From contig JBAYGT010000026.1 of the NCBI GenBank assembly GCA_041666525.1, positions 1 through 19,135 on the forward strand: a DNA stretch of 19,135 nt, read 5' to 3'. Under the pieces are notes generated by a model. That model was given only the letters and a program-made list of their open reading frames with translations, was not told where the DNA came from and ran no database searches. The DNA comes from JBAXTZ01 sp041666525 (GTDB taxonomy: Bacteria; Bacillota; Negativicutes; JBAXTZ01). A program made the position numbers and the translations under genes. Below are positions 16,089 to 19,135 of the stretch, in pieces (within the stretch, counting starts at the first letter, position 1; every line of letters begins with the position of its first letter).

Positions 16089-17475
16089 ACGAAGGGTCCT
16101 GATCTTATCTTTTATCTTTTTTATGATTTATTTTCAACTTATCTCTTTTGCCGCTAAACCCTCGGCTGTGGAACATTTCAATAAGGCTTCGGTGCAGTAC
16201 ATGTCCGGAAATTTTACGGACGCCTTGAAACAGCTGGAAGCCAGCCTGAAACTCGATCCAAAATATGAACCGGCCCTGGAATTAAAGCGCATTGTGTTGA
16301 AAGAAAGAGAAACCCTGCAGTTGATGCTTAAGCAAAAGCTTTCCGCCGGTAAAAATTTATACTATCACGGCGATTACGCGCAGGCCTTCAACTATTTTAA
16401 TGAAGTTCTGATGATCTCGCCCGACAACCTCGAAGCCGCCTCATACCTCAAGCGGATCGAAGAAAAAGTCCGCGAAGAAAACCGGGCGGCCGAGCGGCGT
16501 TTCTGGATGTTTTTCGGCAGTTTGGCGATCGGCCTGGTCAGTCTGGCCTTCTTGCTCCGGCTGATATTCAAACCGATTATCGAGGCCGTTAGAAAAAGGA
16601 TCTTTTATTCCCAAAACATCGGACACTGCTTTAACTGCCGGACAAAGATCTCGCCCAACACGGACCTTTGCCCGAATTGCGGCGCCTGGATCGGGTCAAA
16701 ATTACGGGGAGAGATCTCCAAAGAACAAAAAATATGGTATCAGAAGACCGGCTGGCGCAAAAATCCTTTTACCCTGGACATTCATCCGGAATTGTTTACC
16801 GGCTATCGCGACGAGGTCAAACAGATCCTTGAAAAAGTGGCGGCAAAAAGCGGCCACATTCTGATCACCGGTCCGCTGGGTGTCGGTAAAACCACGCTTT
16901 TGCGCTGGTTGAGCAATTATCTGCGGCTTGAAGCGTATCCGATCTATATTCCCCGGCCGCCGCAATCGATCGTTCAAATCATCAAGGCCATATATTATAA
17001 ACTCGGCGTAAATTCAACCGACTATGACATTTACAACCTCGATGCTTTAAGGAAAAAGCTGGGAAAAAGCCTGATCCTGCTGCTGGACGAAGCTCATGAA
17101 TTCAGCGTTGAATTTGAGCGGCCGCTCCGGACCCTGGGCGATCTCGACGAAGTGAAACTGGTTATGGCCGGCCTGCCCGAAACCACCGAAAAGTTCAAAA
17201 ATGAGATCAAGCCCCTTTATGAGCGCATTGTGCTGAACATCGGCCTGGAACGGCTGAACTTTGAAGATCTGAAAGCGCTGATAATCATCAGAATCGAAAA
17301 TGCCGGCGGCAAAGGGATCCATCCCTTCACGGTCTCGGCTCTGGAAAAAATCCATGAGTTGTCGCAGGGCATTCCCAGATCGGCAATTAAGTTTTGCGAC
17401 GCCGCCGTCACCAGAGCGATCGAGGTCGGCGAAGATAAAATTACACCCGAAATTGTCGAAGCGACAAAGAGGTGA
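16081..17475 (+). CDS. Membrane protein: envelope-side TPR, TM helix, zinc ribbon and ExeA/GspA-type AAA ATPase
   Basis: The product is 464 aa from ATG 16081, which has a strong Shine-Dalgarno. Residues 1-24 form a signal peptide or anchor (KRR then a hydrophobic run). Residues 27-130 are two or three TPR-like units (AVEHFNKASVQYMSGNFTDA, KLDPKYEPA, GDYAQAFNYFNEVL, ISPDNLEAASYL). Residues about 141-166 are a transmembrane helix followed by basic RKR (171-173), so the N-terminal part should face the envelope and the C-terminal part the cytoplasm. Residues 183-200 are a zinc ribbon (C183, C186, C197, C200). Residues about 228-460 are an AAA+/AAA_22 domain as in ExeA/GspA: NPF at 228-230, Walker A GPLGVGKT (264-271), Walker B LILLLDE (331-337), GIPR (430-433). 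ExeA/GspA drives secretin assembly, but there the ATPase is N-terminal and the envelope domain follows, so the order here is reversed. Likely role: coupling ATP hydrolysis to assembly or export of the operon's surface proteins (inference). Confidence 0.85.
   Translation: MTKRRVLILSFIFFMIYFQLISFAAKPSAVEHFNKASVQYMSGNFTDALKQLEASLKLDPKYEPALELKRIVLKERETLQLMLKQKLSAGKNLYYHGDYAQAFNYFNEVLMISPDNLEAASYLKRIEEKVREENRAAERRFWMFFGSLAIGLVSLAFLLRLIFKPIIEAVRKRIFYSQNIGHCFNCRTKISPNTDLCPNCGAWIGSKLRGEISKEQKIWYQKTGWRKNPFTLDIHPELFTGYRDEVKQILEKVAAKSGHILITGPLGVGKTTLLRWLSNYLRLEAYPIYIPRPPQSIVQIIKAIYYKLGVNSTDYDIYNLDALRKKLGKSLILLLDEAHEFSVEFERPLRTLGDLDEVKLVMAGLPETTEKFKNEIKPLYERIVLNIGLERLNFEDLKALIIIRIENAGGKGIHPFTVSALEKIHELSQGIPRSAIKFCDAAVTRAIEVGEDKITPEIVEATKR
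17468..17475 (+). promoter_or_regulatory. Ribosome binding site selecting GTG 17481
   Basis: AGAGGTGA is a near-perfect anti-Shine-Dalgarno match, 5 nt before GTG 17481. It also contains the stop codon of the ATPase gene. It argues for 17481 over the in-frame GTG at 17472 and ATG at 17496. Confidence 0.75.
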
Positions 17476-17480
17476 AAAAA

Positions 17481-19135
17481 GTGAAAAAGACAATCATGTC
17501 CGTTGCCTGGGGAATATTATTGATCGGGATCGGCTGGGGAGCGGTCCCGGCCCAGATCGCCTATGAAGGCAGGATCACCGATTCCGGAGGCAGTCCCGTT
17601 GTCTCCTCCACGGCCTTAAAATTCAGTCTTTATGACGCCGAAACCGCCGGTAATTTGGTCTGGGGACCGGAGGAGCACGCGGTTGTGCCTGACAGCCAGG
17701 GAGTTTTTAGCGTTTTGCTCGGCACCTCTTCCGCGCTGAATCCCGCGCTCTTCAGCGGTCCGGTCCGCTATATTGAAATTTCCATCGCGGGCGAAATAAT
17801 TTCTCCCCGCACGCCGATCGTTTCCGCTGCTTATGCTTTTCGTTCAGGCGTGGCGGAAACGGTCCTGGATAATTCGATCACCAGATCTTCGGCGGCGTCC
17901 GGCCAGTTTGTGAAACAAATCGTGGCCGGGTCGGGAGTTTCGGTTTCCGGAGACGAAGGGAGCGGGACCGGCATTGTTACGCTGACCGCCACCGGCACCG
18001 GCGGCGGGACCGTCAGCCAGGTCAATACCGGGACCGGTTTGTCAGGCGGGCCGATCACAACTACCGGTACAATTTCACTGGCGACGCCGGTAGCCGAAAC
18101 CAGCGGCGGAACCGGCCAGACAGCTTATACGACCGGCGATATTATTTACGCGTCCGGAGCGAACACGCTTTCCAAGCTAACGATTGGCGCAAACGGACAA
18201 GTCTTACAAGTTAATAGCGGGCTTCCGGCTTGGGGAGCGGGCAGCGGCACCGGAACGGTTACCGAGGTCAATACCGGGAACGGCTTGACCGGCGGGCCGA
18301 TCACAACCAGTGGCATTCTTTCCGTCGACGCCGGCACTACGGCCAATAAGATAGTTCAGCTCGACGCTTCAGCCAAACTGCCGGCCGTTGATGCGTCAGC
18401 CGTGACCGGATTAAACGCGTCTAATATTTCGAGCGGGACGTTAACGGAAGCCAGGGGTGGGACCAATCAGACTACTTACATTAAAGGAGATATTCTTTAT
18501 TCCTCCAATACCAATACCATTTCTAAACTTTCGATCGGCACAACCGATCAGGTTTTAAAAGTTGATGCCGCCGGTGTTCCGGTCTGGGGGAGTGGAATCG
18601 TCGGACCGCAAGGTCCGACCGGTGAGGCCGGGCCTCAAGGAGAACAAGGCCTTCAAGGGCCGCAGGGGATTCAAGGAATCCAAGGTATCCAAGGAGCGAC
18701 CGGCTCTCAAGGAGAGCAAGGAATTCAGGGAATTCAGGGAACCAAAGGAGATACTGGCGAGGCTGGTGCGACTGGCGCTACCGGTCCTCAAGGAGAGCAG
18801 GGCATTCAAGGAATCCAAGGTATCCAAGGAGCAACTGGCTCTACTGGTGCCACTGGACCAACCGGTGAAGCAGGAGCTACCGGCCCTCAAGGTGAGCAAG
18901 GTATCCAAGGCATTCAGGGAACTAAAGGAGATACTGGCGAGGCTGGTGCGACTGGCGCTACCGGTCCTCAAGGAGAACAAGGTATCCAGGGAATTCAAGG
19001 AGCAACTGGCTCTACTGGTGCGATTGGACCTACCGGTGAAGCAGGCGCTACCGGCCCTCAAGGAGAACAAGGTATTCAGGGGATCCAAGGAACTAAAGGC
19101 GACACTGGTGAAGCAGGAGCTACTGGCGCTACCGG
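17481..19135 (+). CDS. Secreted protein with tail-fibre-like repeats and collagen-like Gly-X-Y tract (3'-partial)
   Basis: 551 codons are visible from GTG 17481 and the frame is open at the window end. Residues 1-24 are a signal peptide (MKKTIMSVAWGILLIGIGWG then AVPAQ). Residues 25-122 are a common N-terminal module (IAYEGRITDSGGSPV, LKFSLYDAETAGNLVW, GVFSVLLG, SPRTPIVSAAYAFRSG) found in front of collagen-like and fibre proteins. Residues about 177-252 and 258-370 are two versions of a tail-fibre-like unit (VNTGTGLSGGPITT, GDIIYASGANTLSKL, GQVLQV, PAWG). Gly-X-Y triplets run without interruption from residue 372 to the end, about 60 triplets rich in GIQ, GEQ and GAT. It probably forms a trimeric surface fibre (inference). 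It sits 5 nt after the ATPase gene and is likely the last visible member of the operon. The C-terminal domain is outside the window. Confidence 0.9.
   Translation, partial: MKKTIMSVAWGILLIGIGWGAVPAQIAYEGRITDSGGSPVVSSTALKFSLYDAETAGNLVWGPEEHAVVPDSQGVFSVLLGTSSALNPALFSGPVRYIEISIAGEIISPRTPIVSAAYAFRSGVAETVLDNSITRSSAASGQFVKQIVAGSGVSVSGDEGSGTGIVTLTATGTGGGTVSQVNTGTGLSGGPITTTGTISLATPVAETSGGTGQTAYTTGDIIYASGANTLSKLTIGANGQVLQVNSGLPAWGAGSGTGTVTEVNTGNGLTGGPITTSGILSVDAGTTANKIVQLDASAKLPAVDASAVTGLNASNISSGTLTEARGGTNQTTYIKGDILYSSNTNTISKLSIGTTDQVLKVDAAGVPVWGSGIVGPQGPTGEAGPQGEQGLQGPQGIQGIQGIQGATGSQGEQGIQGIQGTKGDTGEAGATGATGPQGEQGIQGIQGIQGATGSTGATGPTGEAGATGPQGEQGIQGIQGTKGDTGEAGATGATGPQGEQGIQGIQGATGSTGAIGPTGEAGATGPQGEQGIQGIQGTKGDTGEAGATGAT
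18594..19135 (+). repeat. Collagen-like Gly-X-Y repeat tract with a 180/171-bp higher-order period
   Basis: All codons from 18594 follow Gly-X-Y. A block starting AC(C/T)AAAGG(A/C)GA at 18741 recurs at 18921 (180 bp later) and 19092 (171 bp later), which is 20 and 19 triplets. Long nucleotide runs are shared between blocks (for example GGCGAGGCTGGTGCGACTGG in the first two). Codon choice shifts here to GGA/GGT, CAA and ACT, unlike the GGC/GGG/ACC preference of the rest of the gene. Confidence 0.9.

Noticed and set aside
18555..19088. Minus-strand 177-codon open frame with Leu/Ser-rich repeats
   Set aside because: It is the antisense shadow of the Gly-X-Y repeats. Its periodicity is just that of the collagen tract, and it has no start context.

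Overview
The window is a single run of six same-strand (+) genes with almost no non-coding DNA. It starts inside one gene and ends inside another. No RNA gene, insertion sequence, CRISPR array, promoter or terminator could be supported. Base composition is moderately GC-rich. The gene families (PorV/UPF0164-like outer-membrane barrel, FlgD-like C-terminal domain, IPT/TIG and DUF2341 modules, DUF1565 beta-helices, collagen-like tail) suggest a diderm bacterium, probably uncultivated and of a candidate phylum such as the Margulisbacteria/Saganbacteria (WOR-1) type. This taxonomic guess rests on domain style only and has low confidence.

Layout. (1) 1-13149: the 3' part (at least 4,382 codons) of a giant secreted mosaic protein. 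It is built from parallel beta-helix domains, five PNGGE(T/N)W-type beta-sandwich domains, three ordinary IPT/TIG domains, and three TIG domains that are each split at the same point by a DUF2341 plus lectin-like insert. It ends with a long 67/68-residue beta-helix repeat array and an Ig-like cap. (2) 13142-14326: a secreted protein with two TIG domains and a FlgD-like C-terminal domain. (3) 14323-15312: a PorV/UPF0164-like outer-membrane beta-barrel. (4) 15309-16088: an exported protein with a beta-sandwich, a Pro/Lys-rich linker and a C-terminal TPR-like hairpin. (5) 16081-17475: a membrane protein with N-terminal TPRs, a transmembrane helix, a zinc ribbon and an ExeA/GspA-type AAA ATPase. 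(6) 17481-19135 onward: a secreted protein with phage-tail-fibre-like repeats and a long Gly-X-Y collagen-like tract, cut by the window end.

The genes overlap by 8, 4, 4 and 8 nt, and the last junction has a 5-nt gap. They are therefore very likely co-transcribed and translationally coupled. Two of the six use GTG starts that are fixed by good Shine-Dalgarno sites.

Working model (inference): the operon encodes a cell-surface apparatus. The giant protein and the collagen-like protein would be surface fibres or adhesins. The TIG/FlgD-like protein and the PorV-like barrel would be outer-membrane or export partners. The Pro/Lys-rich TPR protein and the TPR-TM-ATPase would connect the envelope to cytoplasmic ATP hydrolysis. 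The ATPase has the reverse domain order to classical ExeA/GspA (envelope domain first, ATPase last). It is the most interesting single gene here, and the conserved combination could be an undescribed secretion or surface-assembly system.
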